Part shown: positions 1 through 7,984 of the stretch, piece by piece
Numbering within the stretch: position 1 is the stretch's first letter
How the letters are laid out: each line of letters starts with the position of its first letter
Assembly: GCA_001430745.1 (NCBI GenBank)
Contig: KQ482057.1
Location: forward strand, 12,826-53,172
Direction of reading: 5' to 3'
Source of the DNA: Auxenochlorella pyrenoidosa
Lineage: Eukaryota; Chlorophyta; Trebouxiophyceae; Chlorellales; Chlorellaceae
Length of the DNA stretch: 40,347 bases
The notes under the pieces: model-generated
Told to the model about the DNA's origin: nothing
What the model saw: the letters and a program-made list of their open reading frames with translations, nothing else
Database searches by the model: none
Made by a program: the position numbers and the translations under genes

Positions 1-5
1 CCACT

Positions 6-28
6 CCCCCCCCCCCCCCCCCCCCCCC
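6..28. repeat. Poly-C homopolymer at the left window edge
   Basis: An uninterrupted run of C lies immediately before the CAG acceptor of the TIM21-like exon. It is the pyrimidine tract of a 3' splice site and coincides with the end of the sequence. Confidence 0.9.
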
Positions 29-30
29 AG

Positions 31-616
31 ACATGTACAAGGATGGCGGCGCCTGGCGGTATGCCTTCTTGTACCTCGATGTGGAGGCGCCCGTACCGCA
101 GCAGGCAAGTCGCACGGGAAAGCCGTTTGGGCCCTTGAGCAGGGGGCGCAAGCACATGCGCGCACCCCTGCATCAATGCTTGGCTGCGGGGGGAGGCGAG
201 GCGCAGGTGCTCTGGCTGCTGCGTGCGCGCACCCTGCATCGGTGCCTGGCTGCAGGGGGTGACTGGTCGGGGCGGCGCCGCTGGCCCTGGGTGCAGCGCT
301 GGCCTTCGGCTGCAGCTGATTGTCCGCATGCCGACAGCGACTGCCTGCCATGCGTCCTGGTCAGCAGGAGCGCTGCTGAACACTGCCGCAATAGCGGGTG
401 TTGGCTGGTGGCAAGCCGCTGGCGCGGTTGAGGCGGCTGCTGCGCCTGTGCCTTTTACCTCTTAGGTGATGCTGCCGCGCCTGTGCCCCTCTCCATCCCG
501 CAGGTGATGCTTCGGCCGATTTATTCTATAAAATCAGATCAGTAATTTCGTTTGTGCCCCTCACTGTCTCGCAGGTGGTGCTGGTGCGCCCTGGGCAGGA
601 GGACACCGACTATTGA
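31..616 (+). CDS. TIM21: TIM21-like mitochondrial import subunit, last two exons (5' part outside window)
   Basis: Two exons can be joined. Exon 31-104 follows a poly-C tract ending in CAG and encodes a peptide containing WRYAFLYLDVEAP. It ends CAGCAG before gcaagt, a GC-type donor. Exon 575-616 follows tctcgcag, continues in phase 0 and ends VVLVRPGQEDTDY-stop. The joined tail (KDGG-x-WRYAF-L-DVEAP, then a beta-strand and an acidic end) matches the C-terminal intermembrane-space domain of TIM21. In that family this is an aromatic-rich strand before a basic or hydrophobic strand and a short acidic tail. TIM21 tethers the TIM23 presequence translocase to the TOM complex and to respiratory-chain complexes in the inner mitochondrial membrane. 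Only about 38 residues are visible, so the name rests on this short pattern. The 470-bp intron carries duplicated acceptor sites (see findings). Confidence 0.72.
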
Positions 617-1200
617 GGGGGGCGCGGCTGCCATGCATCAATGCAGCTCACAAAGCAATCTCAGGCGCAGCCGCTGCTCACGTCAGCAGCGGCGGCGAGC
701 CTGGCTGATGCAGGTGCAGGCGCGCTGCCAGCAGCGCCAGCGCATGAACGTCTCGTTTACGCTGCCCCACCCCCAGCCCCACCCCCAGCCCCCTGGACAG
801 CACGCTTGCCATTTCTCATGCCCTCGCCCTCTTCCTGCCTCCATTTTTCTTGCGCACAATGCATCTGCTCCTCATTCTTCATCCGCCCCTACTGTGACAG
901 TGCGGCACAAGGGCTGGAGGGCTTGCAGTGGAGAGAGGCTCAGGAAATAAATGGAACAAGATCAAGTGCTATGGGAGCCCCGCTGAGTTGCAGAGCGCCG
1001 AGAAGGGGAGCGGCCTGGGAAAGAGGGGTGGGCTTTGTTGACTGTCCAGACAAGTGAAACACCGTCATTGATATGTGCTTTGCTGAGCATGCATGTATGT
1101 GTATGGCAGGCTTCGCCAGGGCTGCAGGGTTTGCACCCACCGGAGGCAAGCTGCCGCCGCAAGGCAAGGGCCCGCAGGTGCACTGTCAACTTCCCTGCAT
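617..1200. other. Intergenic region between two converging genes
   Basis: This lies between the TIM21-like stop and the 3' end of the broken B gene on the other strand. It should hold both 3' UTRs. An AATAAA hexamer occurs at 946-951. No convincing coding sequence is seen: open frames here are low-complexity and lack family features. Confidence 0.5.
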
Positions 1201-2714
1201 CTATTTGAGCCCCCATTTGAACACGGTCGAGCCCGCCAAGTCCATGGCTGTGCTGCCATCCACGTCGCGAGCCGCTGCCAGCTGCGGCGCCGCATGCAGC
1301 AGCCAGCGCCCTGCAGGCTCGTTGTGCCACAGCACAGCGCTGTCTGGCCTTCGTCGTTTGCCGCCGTGAGGCCCTCTGCGGCCGCCGCATGCAGCAACTG
1401 CAGGGTCTCAACGCTGCCCTGCTTGGCAGCCAGGTGAAAGGCGGTGTCACTGCTGCTGTCGCACTGGGCAGCAGAGGCAGGGACAACCGCCGTGTTGAGG
1501 CGCACTGCGGGCAGGTCGCCGGCAAGCACTGCCCGGTGCAGCGCCTCTCGGCCAACCAAGCCCTCGGCCGTCGCTGCCGCCAGCAGCTGCTGCAGCTTGC
1601 CGCGCTCCGCTGCCAGCTGCCGGTGCAGCGCCGCCTCCCTTGCTTCTGCCCGCTCCGCCTGGCTGAGGGCTGCTTGCCGCTCTGCACTGCCCGCCTCCAG
1701 CTGTTCCTGCAGTGCATGCTGCCTAGCCTCTGCCTGCTGTGCTCTGGCGAGGGCGGCTTGCCGCTCGACGCTGCCCGCCTCCAGATGCCGCAACAGCGCC
1801 TGCTCCTTCGTCGCTGCATGCGCTGCTTGCGCGAGGGCGGCTTGCCGATCAGCACAAACCGCCTCCAGCTGCTGCTGCATGACCTGCTCGCGCGCTGCCG
1901 CCTCCTGCTGTGCTTCGGCCAGTGCATCCTCAGCAGCCAGCGCGCGAGCTCGCTCTGCCTCCAGCTGCTGCTGAAGCGCCTGCTTAGTTGCTGCTGCTTC
2001 CCGCTGTGCTTGGGCCAGTGCAGCCTCGGCAGCCTGCAGCCCAGCATGCTGCTCCTGTGCGCGCGCTCGCTCTGCCTCCACTTGCTGCCACAGTGTTGTT
2101 TCCTGCGCAGCCGCCTCCCGCTGCGCTTGCGCAAGTGCAGCCTCGACGGCCTGCAGTGTTGCATGCTTGGCCTCCAGCTGCTGCTGCAGTGCCCGCTCCC
2201 TTGCCGCGGCATGCGCTGCTTGGTCACGGGCTGCTTGCCGCTCTGTGTTGCCCTTCTCCACCCGCTGCTGCAGTGCCAGCTCCCTCGCTGATGCAGCTTG
2301 CTTCTCTCTGGCAAGGGCACTCTCCGCAGCCTGCAGCGCTGCATGCTTTGCTTCCAGCTGTTGCTGCAGCGCCTCCCGGCGTGCTGCTGCCTCTTGCTGC
2401 GCTTCGGCCAGTGCAGCCTCGGCAGCCTGTGCACAAGCTCGCTCTGCCTCCAGCTGCTGCTGCAGTGCCTGCTCACTTGCTGCTGCTTCCTGCTTAGCTT
2501 CGGCCAGTGAAGTCTCCACAGCCTGCGCCCAGAACTGCTCTGCTTCCAGCTGCTCCAACAATGCCTGCTCGCGTGCCGCTGCCTCCTGCCGCGGCTGGGC
2601 AAGAGCAGCCTGCTCTGCAGCCTGCTTCCTCGCCAGACCTGCCACGGTCCACATGGCTGCGCTGGCTGTGCCGGCAACAACGGCTACAACAATCTGGGCC
2701 GCCATGGCTTCCAA
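1201..2714 (-). pseudogene. Broken long type-B coiled-coil/ankyrin gene (B1)
   Basis: The start at 2714 (rc ATG) is supported by a 5' flank shared with the 12722 and 39335 genes. The N-terminus has the long-B signature (hydrophobic stretch, then AGLARKQ). Residues about 25-365 form a long coiled coil of 28- and 32-residue repeats ending in forms of ALQQQLEA. The first ANK repeats follow (EALHRAVLAGD, then DTAFHLAAKQGS). At about 1330 the reading frame is lost: the family sequence resumes in another frame (RWLLHAAPQLAAARD) and stops at 1201-1203. Everything after about the fourth ANK repeat, including the C-terminal module, is missing. An unseen intron could in principle restore the frame, but no donor/acceptor pair is obvious and the 3' half is absent, so a decayed copy is the better reading. 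Confidence 0.8.
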
Positions 2715-2778
2715 CAGCGGGGTGAGAGCAGCGCTCTACAGTAGGAGGGAGCATGAGAGACACAGGTATACCTACGTA

Positions 2779-2847
2779 GGTGGCACAGGTGCCACCTGTG
2801 CCACCAGTGGATTCAGCCAGTGGATTCAGCCCAGTGGATTCAGCCCA
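2779..2847. repeat. Perfect inverted repeat followed by three 13-14 bp direct repeats
   Basis: Arms 2779-2791 and 2793-2805 are perfect 13-bp reverse complements around one base (ggtggcacaggtg / cacctgtgccacc). Three copies of cagtggattcagc, separated by one or two bases, follow at 2805-2847. A 10-bp palindrome, cctacgtagg, lies directly before at 2771-2780. The block sits in the 5' flank of B1, between B1 and A1. Confidence 0.9.
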
Positions 2848-2884
2848 GATTGAATCCTTCAGGCAAGGGTGTCGGTGCTAGCAT

Positions 2885-3190
2885 GGCAGCGGCACTCCCA
2901 GATGCCGGCAGCGCTGCTAGCAGCTTGCTCAGGGGCCCCCACGTTGAGCGGGCTCGTTGTTGGGCTGGTTCAGACGGGCACACAGCAGACAGGATGCCTT
3001 GCAGGAGCCTCCGAACTCACGCACGGTACTTGAGGGCGCTGCCTGCCAGCCTGCTCGCAAGGTTGCTCACTGCCTGCCAAGATTGTGCTTTGGATAGTTC
3101 GGTGCGTGGACAAGCAGCCACTAGCAAAGCAAGGTGTGTGCCTGGCACAGCGGTGCCTGGGAGCCCAGCGGGCACGCCGCCCCCGACCGA
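2885..3190. repeat. Divergent-pair spacer module, copy 1
   Basis: This resembles 39430-39705 in the same orientation and 12275-12560 in reverse complement. Shared blocks include cagcttgctcagg, gcacacagcagaca, ctgcctgccagc, ttgctcgcaa and gggagcccagcgggcacgcc. Each copy lies 5' of a long B gene with the same relative orientation. In this copy the opposite side leads to an intact type-A gene. It probably contains the bidirectional promoter or 5' UTR exons of the ancestral pair. Confidence 0.75.
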
Positions 3191-3903
3191 TGCTAATGCT
3201 GTTGCCTGGTCGCAAGGCTGCTGTCAATATGTGCCTAAACACCCATACGTGCGGTTCGTATGCCTTGCCTGCAGTGCTGAGAGAGCCAGCCCTCCGTGCA
3301 TAGCAAAGCCGTTGCTCGCCCACCCAGCTGTCCCGGCTGCCGCCTTGCACAGCGTGGCAGCGGCGCGCACGTGAGGAACAGTCTCTGCTCTGTGTAGGGC
3401 TACGTCCTTGCTACTCCAGCGACATTCGTTGCTGTGCTTACGAGGCGAGCAGGCACCGAGGACTCCTCTATTGGAAAGGCCGGCTGCAGGCTCGCAGTTT
3501 GCCTCCTTGCCAGAGCCACCTACGCTCTGGAGGAGGGAGCAGGCCGAAGGAAGGACCAGGCAAGGTCGAGCAGACGCCATGCGAGGGGCAGCGCCGCCGC
3601 TGATGGCCGCAGCCATGACGGGCGGGGCGGCACAGACCAGGCGTTTCCTGCTGCTTTAGAGCTGGTGACCAGCATTGATTGCAGTGTTCAGGAAAAAGCG
3701 CAGGTGCCCAGTGTACAGAAGGGCCACCCCTCTGCCCGGCTTGCCAGCGCAACTTTACTCAGCATGCCCACACGAGCTGCCGTTTAACACTTGCAGGCGC
3801 GCACGCAACGCGGCAGCGCGGGCTGAAGCAACGTTCCGTCATTCGAGCAGTGCACGATGGCCATGTCTCTGCACGCCGAAGGTGAGACTTGCCTGTGAAA
3901 GGC
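3191..3903. other. 5' flank of the type-A gene A1
   Basis: No gene is recognised. A short inverted repeat (catacg, 7-base loop, cgtatg) occurs near 3244-3262. An ATG at 3857 followed by eight codons and a good donor-like gtgaga at 3882 could be a short upstream exon or uORF of A1, but its partner acceptor is not clear. Confidence 0.4.
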
Positions 3904-5430
3904 ATGCAAAGGCTCAGTGAATCGTCGGGAGCGCATGGCAACATGCAGCTCCTCGTTACGTCAGCCATGCCACCACTGCCCTGCCCTGCAGCCTCTGCGG
4001 CATCCGTGTTGCTGCGTGCCGGCATCGCAGCCGCCCCCGCTGGCGTTGCCGCCTGGCAGCTCTTCAGATTGCCCTTTCTCACCCAGGACAGCAAGAAGCG
4101 AAACCGCCTGCACCGCGCAGCGGCGGAGGGTGAACTTGACAAAGTTTGGTGGCTCCTGGCTCTTTGCCCGGCGGCGGCTGCAGCACCAGACGTGGATGGC
4201 TGCCTGCCCATCCACCTGGCATGCCAGCATGGCAGGCCAGTGGAAGCGGTGGAGTGGCTGCTTGCGGCAGCCCCCGACACGGCGGCAGCCGTCACCGCCC
4301 AGGGAGACACCCCTCTGCACCTGGCTTGCGAGCAGAGCCCTCTCAGCCCGGCGCTGGTGCGCCTTCTGCTGGCCGCGGCGCCGGGCACAGCCAGGGCTGT
4401 CGACGCCGGGGGGCGCACCCCTCTGCACCTGGCCTGCACCTGCGAGCGGCTGCACGGCACTGCAGATGCGGTGGAGCTTCTGTTGGGAGCAGCACCTGGG
4501 CTAGCAACGGCTCTAGACAGGAGCGGGCAGACGCCACTTCACATTGCGGCCAGGATGGGCCAGCTGGCAGCGGCGTCGGCAATCCTGCTAACAGCCCGAG
4601 CTGCGGCGGAGGTGCAGAGCCGTGCCGGCAGGCTGCCACTCCACATAGCATGCATGGCTGGGCACGTGAACGTTGCCAGGGCACTGCTGGCTGCTGCCCC
4701 GCAGACAGCAGCCAGGCCAGACCCTGCCGGCCAGCAGCCTCTGCACCTGGCTGCGGCCCACGGCCGCGCAAGCGTCGTTCCGCTCTTCTCTGCTGTGCCA
4801 GCGGCAGCAGTTGCCAGAGGACCTGATAATGCCACGCCGCTCTACCTGGCAGCGCACAGCGGGCATGCAGAGACGGTGGCAGCCCTCCTGGTTCTTGCGC
4901 CCGCCGCCGCAGGCATAGCAGTCGGGCAACTCCTCCCCATTCACGTAGCGGCACAGAGAGGCCATGCGGCAGTCACGCGGCTGCTCTGCATTGCAGCCCC
5001 CGAGACTGCTGTCGTAGCCGGTCCAGAAAGGCGCACCCCGCTCCAGCTGGCCCTCGCCCACCAGCATCTCGCCACCGCCCACTGCCTGCTGGGCGACGGC
5101 CCCGCAGCAGACGTGCTGCGCACGCTGAGGGCAGCAGGCAGGCAGGCGCTGCCCCTGTTTGCCGACCTCGTGATGGCCCGCCCCGCCCTGAGGCTGCGAG
5201 AGTGGGCGCTGGTGCCTGCGCCCTGCCCTGGCCTGGGCCGCGCGCTGCCGGCTGCGCTGGCACACTCCCGCGCCCACGCAGCCCAGCTGGTGGCGCGCCT
5301 GCCAGAGGATGATGTGGCGCGCCTGCGCACCGCCGCGCTGTGCCTCGTGCGCCTGCAGCGCACGCTGGGCCTGCCTGCCCGGCTGCCAGCCCCGGCTGTG
5401 CAGCGCGTGCTGGCTGCCTGCCTGGGCTGA
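3904..5430 (+). CDS. Type-A ankyrin-repeat protein with N-terminal hydrophobic segment (A1)
   Basis: A 508-residue frame if the ATG at 3904 is used. In-frame ATGs at 3943 and 3964 are alternatives, and the latter (MPPLPC) aligns with MPMLSL in the 16323 paralogue. Residues about 30-55 are hydrophobic and could be a membrane anchor or organelle-targeting helix. From about residue 65 there are some ten ANK repeats with TPLHLAC/LPLHIAC cores about 33-35 residues apart. The last 100 or so residues are the family C-terminal module (ALAHSRAHAAQLVARLPEDD, then VARLRTAALCLVRLQ), followed directly by the stop with no further tail. ANK repeats bind proteins; the partner is unknown. A TGTAA signal lies about 200 bases after the stop. 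It is the most divergent but best preserved family member here and pairs head-to-head with the broken B1. Confidence 0.88.
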   Translation: MQRLSESSGAHGNMQLLVTSAMPPLPCPAASAASVLLRAGIAAAPAGVAAWQLFRLPFLTQDSKKRNRLHRAAAEGELDKVWWLLALCPAAAAAPDVDGCLPIHLACQHGRPVEAVEWLLAAAPDTAAAVTAQGDTPLHLACEQSPLSPALVRLLLAAAPGTARAVDAGGRTPLHLACTCERLHGTADAVELLLGAAPGLATALDRSGQTPLHIAARMGQLAAASAILLTARAAAEVQSRAGRLPLHIACMAGHVNVARALLAAAPQTAARPDPAGQQPLHLAAAHGRASVVPLFSAVPAAAVARGPDNATPLYLAAHSGHAETVAALLVLAPAAAGIAVGQLLPIHVAAQRGHAAVTRLLCIAAPETAVVAGPERRTPLQLALAHQHLATAHCLLGDGPAADVLRTLRAAGRQALPLFADLVMARPALRLREWALVPAPCPGLGRALPAALAHSRAHAAQLVARLPEDDVARLRTAALCLVRLQRTLGLPARLPAPAVQRVLAACLG

Positions 5431-5626
5431 GTACCCATGCGTTTATTACCTCGACTGCAGTCCATTGGTGGCAGCTGCCCCTTGCCCTCTTGTCTCCACC
5501 CCTACGTTCATTCTGTTGTGCCGTCCTTCTGCACTGACAAGAGCCTCCACTTGTACCAGCGTTCACCAACTTCCAACTCTGTGAATGATTTTCGGCTTTC
5601 GACAAGGCATTCATCGTACAATGCAA

Positions 5627-5631
5627 TGTAA
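5627..5631 (+). terminator. TGTAA poly(A)-type signal of A1
   Basis: TGTAA is the usual chlorophyte polyadenylation signal. This copy is 197 bases after the A1 stop. Confidence 0.6.
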
Positions 5632-5654
5632 CTCGGTTTGCATGGTGCGGGGGG

Positions 5655-5855
5655 CCAGTGCTCGTCAGCGGCGCCAGCGCTGTGCATGCTGGGCTCAAAC
5701 GTGTCGCCCTGCGCGCGAAGGGTTGTTCGACGCTGTTTATCTGACGCGAATTGCCGTAAACCGGCGCATAGAAGACACGAGGAATCAGCAGGAGCAAGGC
5801 ACAGGCCGGCAGCACTTCGAAGCGATAGGCAAGTCGCTTGCCTCGTTCGCTTGTG
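5655..5855. repeat. Short-B upstream repeat P, copy 1
   Basis: Homologous to 7530-7725 and 9450-9645. All three contain gctggg-y-tcaaacgtgtc (5688-5705 here) and later a ggcaag...gcctcg element. Each lies about 230-450 bases before a short type-B gene, so it marks tandem duplication of gene plus promoter region. Confidence 0.75.
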
Positions 5856-6081
5856 TCAACGGAGGGGTTGTTGGCACCGGATTCGCCCTGCAATGCATCC
5901 GTCCGACGTCACAGGCAGAAGCGGGCGCTGCGGCGAGCGGCACCGCCGCTTGAGCGACCTCCTGCCAGCCCGGAGCAGCGCACCCGCTGCCGGCTCCATG
6001 CCCTTTGATATGGCAGCCGTCTGCTTTAATGTACAGTCAATTCCTGCACTCCCTCCTGCAGCAGATTTTGTCACAAACGCA

Positions 6082-7371
6082 ATGGCACCCCGCAGTGCCG
6101 CTGCCGCCACCCCTGCCGGTCCCGCCGCTGCCGTGGCAGCACGCCGGCTCGAGCAGCACACTCAGGCACAGCAGGCAGGAGCCCAGCAGGAGCAGGCGCT
6201 GCAGCAGCAGTTGGAGGCAGCGGTGGCGCGGGAACAAGCGTTGCGGCAGCAGCTGAAGACCGAGCGCTCCAAGCGCCGGGCGGCCCAGGCGGTGCTTCAG
6301 CAGGCACGGGCTGCCGCCACTGACAGAGGCGGCGGCGGACAGGTGCCGCTGCACCGCGCTGCCGCAAGCGGCGATGCTGCAACGGTGCGGCTCATCCTGG
6401 CGGTTGACCAAGAATGCACCAGCTGGCGCGACAGCAACGGGGACACCCCCTTCCACCTGGCTGCCAAGCGGGGCAGTGTTGAGGTCATGCAGCTGCTGCT
6501 TGCAGCAGCCCCCGACACGCTGACTGCCGCAAACTTTGCGGGCCAGTCGGCGCTGCATGCAGCGGCAGCGGGGTACAGCGGCGAGCGAGCTGTGCGCTGG
6601 CTACTGCAGACAGCGCCACAGCTGGCAGCGGTCCGGGATGTTCGCGGTCAGTCGGCCATGCACTCGGCAGGCAGCACAGCGAATGGGGTTGCGGCAGTGC
6701 GCCTGCTGGCGGCAGCCCTGCCAGTACTGGTCACTGCAGCCGACTCGGCTGGACAGACCCCCCTGCACTCAGCTGCCCACAGGGCCAGACCAGATGTCAT
6801 CCGTGCCCTGCTGGAGTTGGCACCAGAGGCAGCCGCTGCAGTTGACCGCTTTGGGCAGACCCCCCTGCATGCCGCCGCGAGCGGGTCGTTTGCACCCAGA
6901 GACCAAGGTGCAGCGATGCAAGTGCTGTTTGAGGCTGCCCCCGCTACTGCACGCATGCAGGATAGCAGCGGGCGCACCCCAATCGAGGTGCTGCTGGCGA
7001 ATACAAGCGGCAGCGCTGCAGCCAGGGCCCTGGGTGTGCGCGATCCCCAGGCAACACTGCAACTGCTGCAGGCAGCCAGGCAGCCAGCTGACCCGGCCCT
7101 GCTGGGCTGCCTGGCAGCAGCGCTCCCCCTGTCGGCCTTTGAGTGGGCCTCGCTGCCGGCGGCCTGCCTGGCAGCTGCCCTGCCCACCGCGCTGGCGCAA
7201 TCGCCAGCCCAGGCGCGCCTGCTGATGGCGCAACTGCCGCCGGCGGATGCGGCCCGCCTGCGCACGCTGGCGCTGTGCCTGGCGCGCATGCAACGCGCTG
7301 CAGCTGCCCCGTTGCCGCTGCCCCTGCTGCAGCGCATATTGGGCCAGGCTGCTGGCCTGCTGTATGCCTGA
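6082..7371 (+). CDS. Short type-B coiled-coil/ankyrin protein (B2)
   Basis: A 429-residue protein. The ATG at 6082 is chosen because it aligns with the first codons of B3 and B4 and gives exactly the same length as B3 before its nonsense codon. Residues about 22-78 are a charged coiled coil (QQQLEAAVAREQALRQQL, then KTERSKRRAAQ). Residues about 88-325 hold seven ANK units (VPLHRAAASGD, DTPFHLAAKRGS, SALHAAAAG, SAMHSAGS, TPLHSAAH, TPLHAAAS, RTPIEVLLAN). The rest is the conserved C-terminal module (FEWASLPAACLAAALP, then LPPADAARLRTLALCL, LPLPLLQRIL). No signal peptide or membrane helix is visible, so a soluble adaptor is likely. First of three tandem copies. Confidence 0.88.
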   Translation: MAPRSAAAATPAGPAAAVAARRLEQHTQAQQAGAQQEQALQQQLEAAVAREQALRQQLKTERSKRRAAQAVLQQARAAATDRGGGGQVPLHRAAASGDAATVRLILAVDQECTSWRDSNGDTPFHLAAKRGSVEVMQLLLAAAPDTLTAANFAGQSALHAAAAGYSGERAVRWLLQTAPQLAAVRDVRGQSAMHSAGSTANGVAAVRLLAAALPVLVTAADSAGQTPLHSAAHRARPDVIRALLELAPEAAAAVDRFGQTPLHAAASGSFAPRDQGAAMQVLFEAAPATARMQDSSGRTPIEVLLANTSGSAAARALGVRDPQATLQLLQAARQPADPALLGCLAAALPLSAFEWASLPAACLAAALPTALAQSPAQARLLMAQLPPADAARLRTLALCLARMQRAAAAPLPLPLLQRILGQAAGLLYA

Positions 7372-7490
7372 GCAGTTGCAGAGGGGTGGCACTGCCATGG
7401 ACGGCACCTGCACAGTAGATCGCTGACGCCCCATGCTGTCACATAATATTACTGATCACCTATGTACAGTGTATTATCTAGTCTAACCGA
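7372..7490 (+). other. 3' flank repeat of short B genes, copy 1
   Basis: Shares long identical blocks with 9275-9390, such as ccatggacggcacctgcac and actgatcacctatgtacag. Here the presumed poly(A) signal reads TGTAT instead of TGTAA. Confidence 0.7.
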
Positions 7491-7529
7491 TGTCGAGAAC
7501 ATGGTGCCGGGGCCCTGTCCTGTTGAGAT

Positions 7530-7725
7530 CAGCGGTGGCGCCCGCGCTGTGCCTGCTGGGTTCAAACGTGTCACTGTGGTGCGCTGGGCGGGTGTTTGCT
7601 GATGATAGCATTGGAAGCGGCGTAATACGACCTACAGAATCAGCGGGAGCAAGCAGCAGGCTGGCAGCGCTTGCGAAGCGACAGGCAAGTTCGCCTGCCT
7701 CGCTCGCGCTTGGCCCACCGGGGGT
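7530..7725. repeat. Short-B upstream repeat P, copy 2
   Basis: Contains gctgggttcaaacgtgtc at 7555-7572 and the ggcaagttcgcctgcctcgc element. It lies upstream of B3. Confidence 0.75.
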
Positions 7726-7984
7726 CCTTGGCGACGTTTGCACTCTACGCTGCGTGCGCCTGACAAAGCTGCCGCAGAAAGAGGTGGGTGGATCGGCGAG
7801 CGGCATGCAGTGCGGCACCGCTGCCACTGCCAAGCGGCACCGCTGCCAGCAGTGCGTGAACGTCCGCCTGCAGCCCTGTGCTGCGCATCTTTGCCGGTCG
7901 CATGTCGTTTGAATTGGCTGCCGCTCACCTCATGTTCTGTGCCCTCGTGCGATCCTTTCTGCAGCCAGAATCTTTGCAGACGCT

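Noticed and set aside
33..431. Open frame running on from the TIM21-like exon
   Set aside because: After position 104 it reads into the GC-AG intron; the spliced tail at 575-616 fits the protein family much better.
527..533. TATAAAA motif
   Set aside because: It lies within the inferred last intron of the TIM21-like gene, with no gene start downstream on the plus strand.
962..2680. Long open frame of 572 codons overlapping B1 on the same strand
   Set aside because: It is an alternate frame of the repetitive coiled-coil DNA (Ser/Arg/Trp-rich) with no conserved features; the B1 frame matches its paralogues.
7555..7572. gggttcaaac resembling a tRNA T-loop box B
   Set aside because: No cloverleaf can be formed around it and it recurs as part of the promoter repeat P.
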